Notes under the pieces: generated by a model
What the model was told of the DNA's origin: nothing
The model's input: the letters and a program-made list of their open reading frames with translations, nothing else
Database searches by the model: none
NCBI RefSeq assembly: GCF_018780075.1
Contig: NZ_JADMKB010000105.1
Span: 1-64,000, forward strand
Origin: Hydrogenophaga sp.
GTDB lineage: Bacteria > Pseudomonadota > Gammaproteobacteria > Burkholderiales > Burkholderiaceae_C
Reading direction: 5' to 3'
Length of the DNA: 64,000 nucleotides
Made by a program: the position numbers and the translations under genes
Part shown: piece after piece, positions 36,456-44,993 of the stretch
Layout: every line of letters begins with the position of its first letter
Numbering within the stretch: position 1 is the first letter of the stretch

Positions 36456-37564
36456 TCAATCCCCTGTTGGCCTTTGCCAGCTCCTATGCCCGCGCCCGTG
36501 TCCAGTTTCTGGAAGGTGCGGCCACCGCCGGCATGTCGATCCGGAGCCACGACCATCCGCTGGCGGGGCGCGACGGCGAAACCCTGGCCATGGACACCGC
36601 GCTGGACGGCGCGTCCGATGCCGGGTGCCTGCTGATCGTCAGCAGCGCCTGTCACGGCGTCGAGGGGTTTTGCGGCTCGGGGGTGCAGGTGTTCGCTGCG
36701 CACGATGCCGAATGGCGCGCCCACGCCAGGGCGGCCGGCGTGGCCGTGCTCTACATCCACGCGCTCAACCCGCACGGGTTCTCCCACCTGCGCCGCGTGA
36801 CCCACGAGAACGTGGACCTCAACCGCAACTTCCACGATTTCAGCCAGCCGCTGCCCGCCAACCCGGCCTACGACGAACTGCACAGCGCCCTGGTGCCCGC
36901 CGAGTGGCCCCCCACGGCCGACGCCGAGGCGCGCATCGCCCACTACATCGGCCGGCATGGCCTGAGCCGCTACCAGGCGGCGGTGTCCCAGGGGCAGCAC
37001 CACCACGCCGACGGTCTGTTCTATGGCGGCATCGCGCCCACCTGGAGCAACCTGACCCTGCGGCAGGTGCTGCGCCAGCACGCGCGGACCGCGCGGCACA
37101 TCGCGTGGATCGACTTGCACACGGGCCTCGGCCCCAGCGGCCTGGGCGAGCGCATCTTTGCCGGCCGCGACGACGTGGACGCGATGCGGCGCGCCCGCGC
37201 CTGGTGGGGTGGCGACGGACAGACCCCGGTGACGTCGATCTACGACGGCACGTCGACCTCGGCCCGGCTCACGGGGCTCATGTGCGGCGCGGTGTACGAC
37301 GAGTGCCCGCAGGCCGAGTACACCGGCATGGCGATGGAGTACGGCACCTTGCCGCTTCTGGAGATGCTGAACGCCTTGCGCGGCGACCACTGGCTGCACC
37401 AGCACCCCGATGCGCCGGCGGGCTTGCGCACGGCGATCCAGCGGCGCATGAAAGAGGCGTTTTATGTGGACACCGACGAGTGGCGGGCCCAGGTGGTGGT
37501 GCAGGCCCGGCAGGCGATGTTCCAGGCGGTGGACGGCCTGCGCCGCCGCTGCGCCTGCGTGTGA
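36452..37564 (+). CDS. M14-family/DUF2817 metallopeptidase-like protein
   Basis: MINPLLAFASSYARARVQFLEGA...SACHGVEGFCGSGVQVF...HALNPHGFSHLRRVTHENVDLNRNFHDF...WIDLHTGLGPSG; ATG overlaps the M20 stop. Confidence 0.88.
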   Translation: MINPLLAFASSYARARVQFLEGAATAGMSIRSHDHPLAGRDGETLAMDTALDGASDAGCLLIVSSACHGVEGFCGSGVQVFAAHDAEWRAHARAAGVAVLYIHALNPHGFSHLRRVTHENVDLNRNFHDFSQPLPANPAYDELHSALVPAEWPPTADAEARIAHYIGRHGLSRYQAAVSQGQHHHADGLFYGGIAPTWSNLTLRQVLRQHARTARHIAWIDLHTGLGPSGLGERIFAGRDDVDAMRRARAWWGGDGQTPVTSIYDGTSTSARLTGLMCGAVYDECPQAEYTGMAMEYGTLPLLEMLNALRGDHWLHQHPDAPAGLRTAIQRRMKEAFYVDTDEWRAQVVVQARQAMFQAVDGLRRRCACV

Positions 37565-37594
37565 CGGCGTGGACCATCGCCCGGGGTGCGCCGC

Positions 37595-38368
37595 TCAGCT
37601 GCCGAGGTCGGCCCTGACCCCGGCGAGGTAGAGCCGTTCCATCGCGTCCAGCGGGTCGAAGGCGTCGGCCCGTTCGCGCAGCTGGGTGGCCCGCGCCAGC
37701 CCTCCCTCGCCCTCCAGCATCAGCAGCCCGCTGGCGTATTCATGGAGCGTGACGGCTGACCGGGGGTTGAGCGCCAGGGCTTTTTCGTAGAGTGCCAGCG
37801 CAGCGCTTTTGCGCGCGCCATGCACCATGCCGCCGATCAGCTCGCCCACCTTGTCGATGACTTCCGCGTGGAAGTTGGCCAGCGCCAGGTGGGCGTCGGC
37901 GTGGTGGGGCGCCAGCGCGATGGTGGTGTCCAGGGCGTGCCGCACCTTGCTGCCCAGCCCCTTGGTCAGGGCCTTGGCCACGCTCACACCCTGGCTGTAG
38001 CGGCCCAGCGCATAGCCTTGCCAGTACCAGGCGCCGGGAAGGTCTGGCGCAAGGGCTTGTTGCTGCTGGGCGCGTTCCGCCGCGCCCAGCAGGCGCTCCA
38101 GCCGGACCGGCTCGCTCGGTTCGACGTAGGTGGCGTGGATGCAGGCGGCCTTGTTGGCGAGGGTGAGCCCTGACGGGCCCAGCGCCAGCGCGGCGAGGGC
38201 CGCGTCCTCGAACGCCCCGTTGTGGTACAGCACCCAGGCGTCCAGCAGCGCGGCATCGGTGGGCAGCGGTTCGGCGTCACCCGCGTGCAGGTCTGCCCAG
38301 TGCCCGGTGATGCTGTCGCGGTGGTACTGGTACACGCCGGAGAAGGGGCAAGGTGTCCACGAAGGCAT
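37595..38368 (-). CDS. Tetratricopeptide-like hypothetical protein
   Basis: GAWYWQGYALGRYSQG...HADAHLALANFHAEV...SAALALYEKALALNPRSAVTLHEYASGLL. Confidence 0.65.
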   Translation of the reverse strand: MPSWTPCPFSGVYQYHRDSITGHWADLHAGDAEPLPTDAALLDAWVLYHNGAFEDAALAALALGPSGLTLANKAACIHATYVEPSEPVRLERLLGAAERAQQQQALAPDLPGAWYWQGYALGRYSQGVSVAKALTKGLGSKVRHALDTTIALAPHHADAHLALANFHAEVIDKVGELIGGMVHGARKSAALALYEKALALNPRSAVTLHEYASGLLMLEGEGGLARATQLRERADAFDPLDAMERLYLAGVRADLGS

Positions 38369-38382
38369 GGCGCGTCCCGGGG

Positions 38383-39042
38383 TCAGGCCGGGTTCTGGTA
38401 GGCGCCGGTGAGCTGCAGCAAATGCTGGCGCTGACCGGTTTCGAGGTAAGGCGCCAGCAGGTTGAGCACGTGCTGCGCGCCGCGCAGCAGGGCTTTCTGG
38501 GCGTTGTCGGGTTCGAGGGCGTGGCGCGGATCGCGCACGTATTCGAAGCTCAGCCAGTAGGTGAGCAGCACCACCATGCAGTTGGCCGTGGGCTCCAGCT
38601 CGCGGGCATCGAGGTCGATGGCACCGGCACGGCTCATGCCCGAGAGCAGGCTGCGGATGGCGCGGGTCTTGTTTTTCAGTACGCCCTGGAAGCGGGTTTC
38701 GAGCAGGCGGTTCTTCGACAGCAGGTCGTTGAGGTCGCGGTAGAGGAAGCGGTACTCCCAGATGATCTCGAACAGCGAGTGCAGGAAGAACCAGGCGTCT
38801 TCCACGTTGCGCACGCCGTCGCTGGCGCCCAGCAGCTCGCCGAGCGCGCGCTCGTAGCGCTCGAACAGCGAGTTGATGAGCTCGTCCTTGGCCGGGTAGT
38901 GGTAGTACAGGTTGCCCGGGCTGATGCCCAGCTCCGACGAGATCAGGGTGGTGGAGACGTTGGGTTCACCGAAGCGGTTGAACAGCGCCAGCGAAACCTC
39001 CAGGATGCGCTCGGCGGTGCGGCGGGGGGCTTTTTTCGCCAT
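38383..39042 (-). CDS. TetR/AcrR-family transcriptional regulator
   Basis: AERILEVSLALFNRFGEPNVSTTLISSELGISPGNLYYHYPAKDELINSLF. Confidence 0.92.
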   Translation of the reverse strand: MAKKAPRRTAERILEVSLALFNRFGEPNVSTTLISSELGISPGNLYYHYPAKDELINSLFERYERALGELLGASDGVRNVEDAWFFLHSLFEIIWEYRFLYRDLNDLLSKNRLLETRFQGVLKNKTRAIRSLLSGMSRAGAIDLDARELEPTANCMVVLLTYWLSFEYVRDPRHALEPDNAQKALLRGAQHVLNLLAPYLETGQRQHLLQLTGAYQNPA

Positions 39043-39045
39043 GGT

Positions 39046-40281
39046 TCAGGCGCGCTGGGTCTGCAGCCGCTGTTGCAGGGTGTCGAGTGTGGCGTGCAGC
39101 CGGTCCAGCGCGGCGGGCCGCCGCGGACGCAGCGGTGCGAGCAGGCGGCGCTGGCAGTCGTGGATCACGTCCATGTCCAGCGTCACACCATGGCGCTGCA
39201 GGCGCGGACCGAGCACCGAAGCGCGCTGGCGCAAGAGGCGCAGCGTCTGCTGGTAGGCGTGTTCGGCCAGCTCGCGGCGCTGGCGGTAGCTGAAGGTGTT
39301 GGCGAAAAACAGTTCGGCGTCGCGCTGGTCGGGCTCGATCAGCACGATGTCGGTGTCGGGGTAGGCGCGCTCGTAGTGTTTGAAGCCCAGCGCCAGGCGC
39401 GAGTGGATCATGGAGCGGAAGGTCTGGCTCATCACCGCCGGCAGCCCGCCCTCGACCAGGGACGGGATGCGGGTGCTGTGGCTGGCGCGGGGATCGGCGT
39501 GAAACGGCACCAGCGGGTTCAGGCAGAGCAGCAGGTCCACGCCCTCATCCAGCGCCACCGTGGCGTGCACCGTCTTCTTCAGTGCGCCATCGACGTAGTG
39601 TTTGCCTTCGATCTCCACCGGCGGAAACAGGCCGGGCAGGGCGGCGCTGGCCTGGATCGCGCGCGAGATCGGCACATGGTCCCAGCCCGGCTGGCCAAAC
39701 GGCGCGGCCTCGCCGGTGTCGAGCTCGGTGGCGACCAGGGTCAGGCGCGCGCGCAGGCGGCGGAAGTCGTTGCTGCGACCGGGCTTGTCGAAGAGCCGTT
39801 GAACCTGCTCGTGAATGCCTTCGTTGTCGAGCACGCCGGTGGGCAGTGCGGCGCCCATGCGCTCGAAGGCGTTGGTGAGGCTTTTGCCTTGTGCCATCCA
39901 GGCCCAGAGCGCGCCGCCGAGCAGGCCTGGAATGCGTCTGGCCCGGTCCCTCAGCTCGCCCCAGGCCGGCTTCATCAGGCAGGCCGGGTCAAAGTGGTCG
40001 TCACCCAGGCGGTCTTCGATGAAGGCGTCGCAAAGCTGGCGCGGGGTGATGCCGTTGGCCAGACCCGCCGCAATGAAGCCCCCGGCGGACACGCCCACGT
40101 AGTGATCGCAGCCGTTGAAGTCGAGGCCCTTCAGTGCATCGGCCAGCGCGCACAGCGCGCCGATTTCGTAGATGGCGCCGAGCGGCCCGCCACCGGCGAA
40201 CGCCAGCGCGATGCGCGGCCGGCGCCTGTCGCGCGCCGGGCCCTTGGGTCGAGCGGCGGGGGCTGTGCGGGTGGGCGTCAT
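39046..40281 (-). CDS. Patatin-like phospholipase family protein
   Basis: RIALAFAGGGPLGAIYEIGALCALADAL...YVGVSAGGFIAAGLANG; DG-type motif VDGALKKTVH. Confidence 0.92.
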   Translation of the reverse strand: MTPTRTAPAARPKGPARDRRRPRIALAFAGGGPLGAIYEIGALCALADALKGLDFNGCDHYVGVSAGGFIAAGLANGITPRQLCDAFIEDRLGDDHFDPACLMKPAWGELRDRARRIPGLLGGALWAWMAQGKSLTNAFERMGAALPTGVLDNEGIHEQVQRLFDKPGRSNDFRRLRARLTLVATELDTGEAAPFGQPGWDHVPISRAIQASAALPGLFPPVEIEGKHYVDGALKKTVHATVALDEGVDLLLCLNPLVPFHADPRASHSTRIPSLVEGGLPAVMSQTFRSMIHSRLALGFKHYERAYPDTDIVLIEPDQRDAELFFANTFSYRQRRELAEHAYQQTLRLLRQRASVLGPRLQRHGVTLDMDVIHDCQRRLLAPLRPRRPAALDRLHATLDTLQQRLQTQRA

Positions 40282-40343
40282 GCGATTGAGTGTAGACCGC
40301 CCACGTGACCGGTCATGTTGCATCGCAGCATGACCACGGGGCC

Positions 40344-40367
40344 AAAAAAAGGGGCGCCTCGCGCCCC
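40344..40367 (-). terminator. Terminator of the phasin gene
   Basis: GGGGCGC-CTC-GCGCCCC (40351-40367) with AAAAAAA on + strand (U-tract for minus transcript). Confidence 0.85.
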
Positions 40368-40404
40368 GGATGCTGCGTGCAAACGGTGTGCACGGTCAGC
40401 GGTC

Positions 40405-40947
40405 TCAGGCCTTCTTGGTCCGGGCAGGGGTCTTGCGAGCGGCCGGCTTGGCCGCGGCTTTGGCGGGCGCTGCCTTGGCCGGCGCGGCTTTGCGAGCGGG
40501 CGCCTTGGGCGCGGCGACGGCCTTGATGCCCTGCTTCTGCACCAGCGCGTTCAGGGCGTCGATGCGTTCGATCAGTGCGTCGATGTCGCGCGCCGAGGGC
40601 ACGCCCAGCTTGTTCAGGGCCTTGGCGACACGGTCTTCAAAAATGTTCTCCAGCTTGTCCCACTGACCGGCGGCCTTGGACGAAATCTCGGTGGCCATGC
40701 CGCTCATGCGGTTGGTGGCTTCGGAGATGCGCTCTTCGGCCACGGCCTGGGTTTTGCGCTGGATCGACAGGCCTTCCTTGACCAGCGATTCAAAGGCTTT
40801 GCCGCCTTCTTCCTGGGCCTTGGAGAAGGCGCCGAGGCCGGCCAGCCAGATCTGCTGTGCGGAGTCCTTGATGGCGCCGGACAGGGGCGAGCCGGAGGCG
40901 GCGGTGCTGGCTTTGGAGGTGCCGGATTTTTGTGTCTTGGTGACCAT
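40405..40947 (-). CDS. Phasin family protein with PhaF-like basic Ala/Lys/Pro tail
   Basis: IKDSAQQIWLAGLGAFSKAQEEGGKAFESLVKEGLSIQRKTQ...; C-terminus KAPARKAAPAKAAPAKAAAKPAARKTPARTKKA. Confidence 0.9.
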   Translation of the reverse strand: MVTKTQKSGTSKASTAASGSPLSGAIKDSAQQIWLAGLGAFSKAQEEGGKAFESLVKEGLSIQRKTQAVAEERISEATNRMSGMATEISSKAAGQWDKLENIFEDRVAKALNKLGVPSARDIDALIERIDALNALVQKQGIKAVAAPKAPARKAAPAKAAPAKAAAKPAARKTPARTKKA

Positions 40948-41161
40948 GGGGACTCCGTTGAAGGTGGACAGGGGGGTGTGCTCGACAGAGGGGGAAGCCC
41001 TCTGCAACGGAGTCAATGTAAGGGGGTGCCGTGGGGCCTGTGTAGGGGTTCACGACTAAATCCTGGCCGCGGGTCCACGGGTTTGTGCTGAACCCCGGGG
41101 CTTCGGGCATGGTGAAGAATGGCGGGCTGTGCCCGAAACCAACGACCTCAGGAGAAACGCC

Positions 41162-43147
41162 ATGCATTACTTCGTCACCGGTGCCACCGGCTTCATCGGC
41201 AAACGCCTCGTCAAGAAACTGCTGGAGCGCAAAGGGTCGGTGGTGCACTTCCTGCTGCGCCAGGAAAGCGAAGCGAAGGTGGCGGCCTTGCGCGAGTACT
41301 GGGGCGTGAGCGCGGCGCGTGCGGTGCCGGTGTTCGGTGACCTCACGACCAAAAAGCTGGGCGTGAGCGCCGAGGCCGTGAAGGCCTTGAAAGGGCAGAT
41401 CGATCATTTCTACCACCTGGCCGCGGTGTACGACCTGGAGGCCGACGCCGAGAGCCAGATCGCGGTGAACGTCGATGGCACGCGCAACACGGTGGAGTTC
41501 GCCAAGGCCATTGCCGCGGGGCACTTCCACCACGTGTCCTCGATCGCTGCCGCCGGCCTCTATGAAGGCGTGTTCCGCGAGGACATGTTCGACGAGGCCG
41601 AGGGGCTGGACCACCCGTACTTCATGACCAAGCACGAGAGCGAGAAGATCGTGCGCCAGGAGTGCAAAAGCCCGTGGTCGGTGTACCGGCCCGCCGCCGT
41701 GGTGGGCGACAGCCGCACCGGCGAGATGGACAAGATCGACGGGCCGTATTACTTTTTCAAGCTGATCCAGCGCATGCGCCAGATCCTGCCGCCCTGGATG
41801 CCCAGCGTCGGCCTCGAAGGCGGGCGCATCAACATCGTGCCGGTGGACTTCGTGGTCAACGCGCTGGACCACATCAGCCACCAGAAACGCGGTGGTGGTC
41901 AGTGCTTCCACCTCGTGGACCCCATGGGCTACCGCGTGGGCGATGTGCTGGACATTTTGAGCAAGGCCGCGCACGCGCCCAAGATGAACCTGTTCATCAA
42001 CGCGGCGCTGATGGGCTTCATTCCCAAGAGCGTGAAGAAGGGCCTGATGGCGCTGGCGCCGGTGCGGCGTGTCTACCGCGCAGTGATGCAGGACCTCGGC
42101 TTGCCCGAGGACATGATGACCTTCGTCAACTACCCAACGCGTTTCGATTGCCGCGACACCACGGCCGCGCTCAAGGGCAGCGGCATCGCGTGCCCCGATT
42201 TCAAGGACTACGCCTGGCGCCTCTGGGATTACTGGGAACGCCACCTCGACCCCGACCTGCACATCGACCGCAGCCTGCGCGGCACCGTGGCCGGCAAGGT
42301 GGTGCTGGTCACCGGCGGCAGCTCGGGCATCGGCCTGGCCGCCGCACACAAGTTCGCCGAGGCCGGCGCCGTGACGATCATCTGCGGCCGTGACCAGGAC
42401 AAGCTCGACGAGGCCTGCAAGGAAGCGAAGGACAAGGGCTACCAGTTCATTCCCTACCCGGCCGACATCGCCGACATGGGCGACGCCGACCGCTTCGTGC
42501 AACTGCTCATCGCCAACCACGGCGGTGTGGATTTCCTGATCAACAACGCCGGCCGATCGATTCGCCGAGCCATCGAAGGCAGCTACGACCGCTTCCACGA
42601 TTTCGAGCGCACCATGCAGCTCAACTACTTCGGCTGCCTGCGCGTGACCATGGGGCTGCTGCCGGGCATGGTGGCCAAGCGCAAGGGGCACATCGTCAAC
42701 ATCAGCTCCATCGGCGTGCTGACCAACGCGCCGCGCTTCAGCGCCTATGTCGCCAGCAAGGCCGCGCTGGACGCCTGGACGCGCTGCGCCTCCAGCGAAT
42801 TCGCCGACCAGGGCATCTCGTTCACCACCATCAACATGCCGCTGGTGCGCACGCCCATGATCGCGCCGACGCAGATCTACAAGAACGTGCCCACGCTGGC
42901 GCCGGAAGAGGCGGCCGACATGATCGCGCAGGCCTGCATCTTCAAGCCGGTGCGCATCGCCACGCGCCTGGGCGTGACGGGGCAGGTGCTGCACGCCTTC
43001 GTGCCACGCATCGCGCAGATCGTGATGAACACCAGCTTCCGCATGTTCCCGGATTCGTCCGCGGCCAAGGGCGAGAAGGGCGCGAAGCCACAGTTGTCGC
43101 CGGAGGCGGTGGCGATGCAGCAGATGATGCGCGGCATCCACTTCTGA
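41162..43147 (+). CDS. Two-domain fatty acyl-CoA reductase-like protein (NAD-binding/epimerase-type N-domain plus SDR C-domain)
   Basis: MHYFVTGATGFIGKRLVKKLL...FHHVSSIAAAGLYEGVFREDMFDEAEGLDHPYFMTKHESEKIVRQECK...; second Rossmann VAGKVVLVTGGSSGIGLAAAHKFAEAG, 661 aa; recalled similarity to Marinobacter fatty acyl-CoA reductase. Confidence 0.88.
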   Translation: MHYFVTGATGFIGKRLVKKLLERKGSVVHFLLRQESEAKVAALREYWGVSAARAVPVFGDLTTKKLGVSAEAVKALKGQIDHFYHLAAVYDLEADAESQIAVNVDGTRNTVEFAKAIAAGHFHHVSSIAAAGLYEGVFREDMFDEAEGLDHPYFMTKHESEKIVRQECKSPWSVYRPAAVVGDSRTGEMDKIDGPYYFFKLIQRMRQILPPWMPSVGLEGGRINIVPVDFVVNALDHISHQKRGGGQCFHLVDPMGYRVGDVLDILSKAAHAPKMNLFINAALMGFIPKSVKKGLMALAPVRRVYRAVMQDLGLPEDMMTFVNYPTRFDCRDTTAALKGSGIACPDFKDYAWRLWDYWERHLDPDLHIDRSLRGTVAGKVVLVTGGSSGIGLAAAHKFAEAGAVTIICGRDQDKLDEACKEAKDKGYQFIPYPADIADMGDADRFVQLLIANHGGVDFLINNAGRSIRRAIEGSYDRFHDFERTMQLNYFGCLRVTMGLLPGMVAKRKGHIVNISSIGVLTNAPRFSAYVASKAALDAWTRCASSEFADQGISFTTINMPLVRTPMIAPTQIYKNVPTLAPEEAADMIAQACIFKPVRIATRLGVTGQVLHAFVPRIAQIVMNTSFRMFPDSSAAKGEKGAKPQLSPEAVAMQQMMRGIHF

Positions 43148-43148
43148 A

Positions 43149-43220
43149 GCCCCCCGCCGCTGGCAACACCAGCGACCCGTCCTGGGCTTGTCGAAGGGCG
43201 GTTCCGCGGTGTTTCCGGAT
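43149..43220 (+). repeat. Degenerate copy of the intergenic repeat family
   Basis: CCCCCCGCCGCTGGCAAC...GGGCGGTTCCGCGGTGTTTCCGG. Confidence 0.4.
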
Positions 43221-43285
43221 GGAGGGGCTGACGGGCGGCGCGACCTACAATTTGGCGGCCCTCTCTTTTCATTTGCCCATCCGCC

Positions 43286-44197
43286 ATGACCAGCCCTGAC
43301 CACACCCCTGTCGACCTCTCCCACATCCAGCCCCGCGAAAAGGCCGAGATCCTGGCGCAGGCCCTGCCCTACATCCGCAAGTACCACGGCAAGACCATGG
43401 TCATCAAGTACGGCGGCAACGCCATGACCGACCCGGCCCTGCAGCAGGACTTTGCCGAAGACGTGGTGCTCCTGAAGCTGGTCGGCATCAACCCGGTGGT
43501 GGTGCATGGCGGTGGTCCGCAGATCGAGACGCTGCTGCAGCGCCTGGGCAAGAAGGGCCAGTTCATCCAGGGCATGCGCGTGACCGATGCCGAAACCATG
43601 GAGGTGGTCGAGTGGGTGCTCGGCGGCGAGGTGCAGCAGGACATCGTGGGCCTGATCAACGCCGCCGGCGGCAAGGCCGTGGGCCTGACGGGGCGTGACG
43701 GCGCGATGATCCGGGCCCAGAAGCTGCGCCTGGCCGATCAGAAGGACCCGGGTCTGGAGCACGACGTGGGCCAGGTGGGCGACATCGTCAGCATCGACCC
43801 CAGCGTGGTCCAGGCGCTGCAGGACGACCAGTTCATCCCGGTGGTCAGCCCGATCGGCTTCGGCGAGAAGAACGAGAGCTACAACATCAACGCCGACGTG
43901 GTGGCCGCCAAGCTGGCCACGGTGTTGCAGGCCGAGAAGCTGCTGATGCTCACCAACATCCGTGGTGTGCTGGACAAAGAAGGCCATCTGATGACCGAGC
44001 TGACGCCGCGCCGCATCGATGAGCTGTGTGAAGACGGCACCATCTCCGGCGGCATGATCCCCAAGATCGCGGGCGCGCTGGACGCGGCCAAGAGCGGCGT
44101 GAACGCGGTGCACATCATCGACGGCCGGGTGCCGCACGCGTTGCTGCTGGAGGTGCTGGGCGACCAGCCCTTCGGCACCATGATCAAGAACCACTGA
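43286..44197 (+). CDS. argB: Acetylglutamate kinase
   Basis: [43 protein letters not shown]...[37 protein letters not shown]. Confidence 0.96.
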   Translation: MTSPDHTPVDLSHIQPREKAEILAQALPYIRKYHGKTMVIKYGGNAMTDPALQQDFAEDVVLLKLVGINPVVVHGGGPQIETLLQRLGKKGQFIQGMRVTDAETMEVVEWVLGGEVQQDIVGLINAAGGKAVGLTGRDGAMIRAQKLRLADQKDPGLEHDVGQVGDIVSIDPSVVQALQDDQFIPVVSPIGFGEKNESYNINADVVAAKLATVLQAEKLLMLTNIRGVLDKEGHLMTELTPRRIDELCEDGTISGGMIPKIAGALDAAKSGVNAVHIIDGRVPHALLLEVLGDQPFGTMIKNH

Positions 44198-44225
44198 CAT
44201 GGACACTCGCACGCTCCTGTCCGGA

Positions 44226-44295
44226 GCGAGGCCTCCGATCCAGGGCACCCGAGGATCCGGCTTCACCGGTTCCAGGGTGCGTCCCCCTCGGGATC
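44226..44295 (-). repeat. Degenerate/variant copy of the intergenic repeat family, reverse-oriented
   Basis: CTCCGATCCAGGGCACCCGAGGATCCGGCTTCACCGGTTCCAGGGTGCGTCCCCCTCGGGATCGC. Confidence 0.4.
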
Positions 44296-44300
44296 GCTAG

Positions 44301-44993
44301 ATGAGACTCTTGCTGGTTGAAGACGACGTGATGGTCGCCAGCGGCATGAAGCTGGGGCTCACCGATGCCGGCTACACCGTGGACTGGGTGGGCAGCGGCG
44401 AGCGGGCCGAGCAGGCGCTGGAGCGCGACAGCTTCGATCTGGCGATCGTGGACATCGGTCTGCCCGGGCTCAACGGCCTGGAGCTCACGCAGCGTTTGCG
44501 CGTGCTCGGACTCACCATGCCGGTGCTGATCCTGACGGCGCGCGACGCGCTGCACGACCGCGTGCAGGGCCTGGACCTCGGCGCCGACGACTACATGCTC
44601 AAGCCCTTCGAGCTGCCCGAGTTGCTCGCGCGCCTGCGCGCCCTGCTGCGCCGTTCGCAGGCCGCGACCTCGGCGGTGCTCGGGCTCGGGCCGCTGGAGA
44701 TGGACACCGCGCAACGCCGCGTCACCCTCGCAGGGCAACCGATGGAGCTGGGCCCGCGCGAGTGGACGGTGCTCGAATACCTGTTGCTCCAGGCGCCCAA
44801 GCCCGCGGCCAAAGACAAGCTGCTGGCGGCCCTGACCGGCTGGGACAAGGAGATCACGCCCAACGCGATCGAGGTCTATGTCTCGCGTCTGCGGGCCAAG
44901 CTCGAACCGGCGGGTGTGGCGTTGCGCTCCATCCGGGGGTTTGGCTACCGCCTGGAGCTGACGGCGCCGCCCGACCATGCGCCCCCGGGTTGA
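44301..44993 (+). CDS. OmpR/PhoB-type response regulator (TctD-like)
   Basis: MRLLLVEDDVMVASGMKLGLTDAGYTVDWV...LAIVDIGLPGLNGLEL...LTARDALHDRVQGLDLGADDYMLKPFELPELLARLRAL; winged-helix C-terminus. Confidence 0.95.
   Translation: MRLLLVEDDVMVASGMKLGLTDAGYTVDWVGSGERAEQALERDSFDLAIVDIGLPGLNGLELTQRLRVLGLTMPVLILTARDALHDRVQGLDLGADDYMLKPFELPELLARLRALLRRSQAATSAVLGLGPLEMDTAQRRVTLAGQPMELGPREWTVLEYLLLQAPKPAAKDKLLAALTGWDKEITPNAIEVYVSRLRAKLEPAGVALRSIRGFGYRLELTAPPDHAPPG

Noticed and set aside
38383-40281. TetR plus patatin pair considered as a novel defence module
   Set aside because: No nucleotide-signalling or other defence partner nearby; context is lipid/PHA metabolism, so a housekeeping lipase pair is more likely.
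40405-40510. Tandem-repeat element from the AKAAPAKAA-coding stretch
   Set aside because: Explained by the basic Ala/Lys/Pro tail of the phasin protein, a known PhaF-like feature.
40790-44266. 1158-aa open frame on the minus strand opposite the acyl-CoA reductase and argB
   Set aside because: Antisense shadow; spans several real genes and intergenic regions, no recognisable domain.
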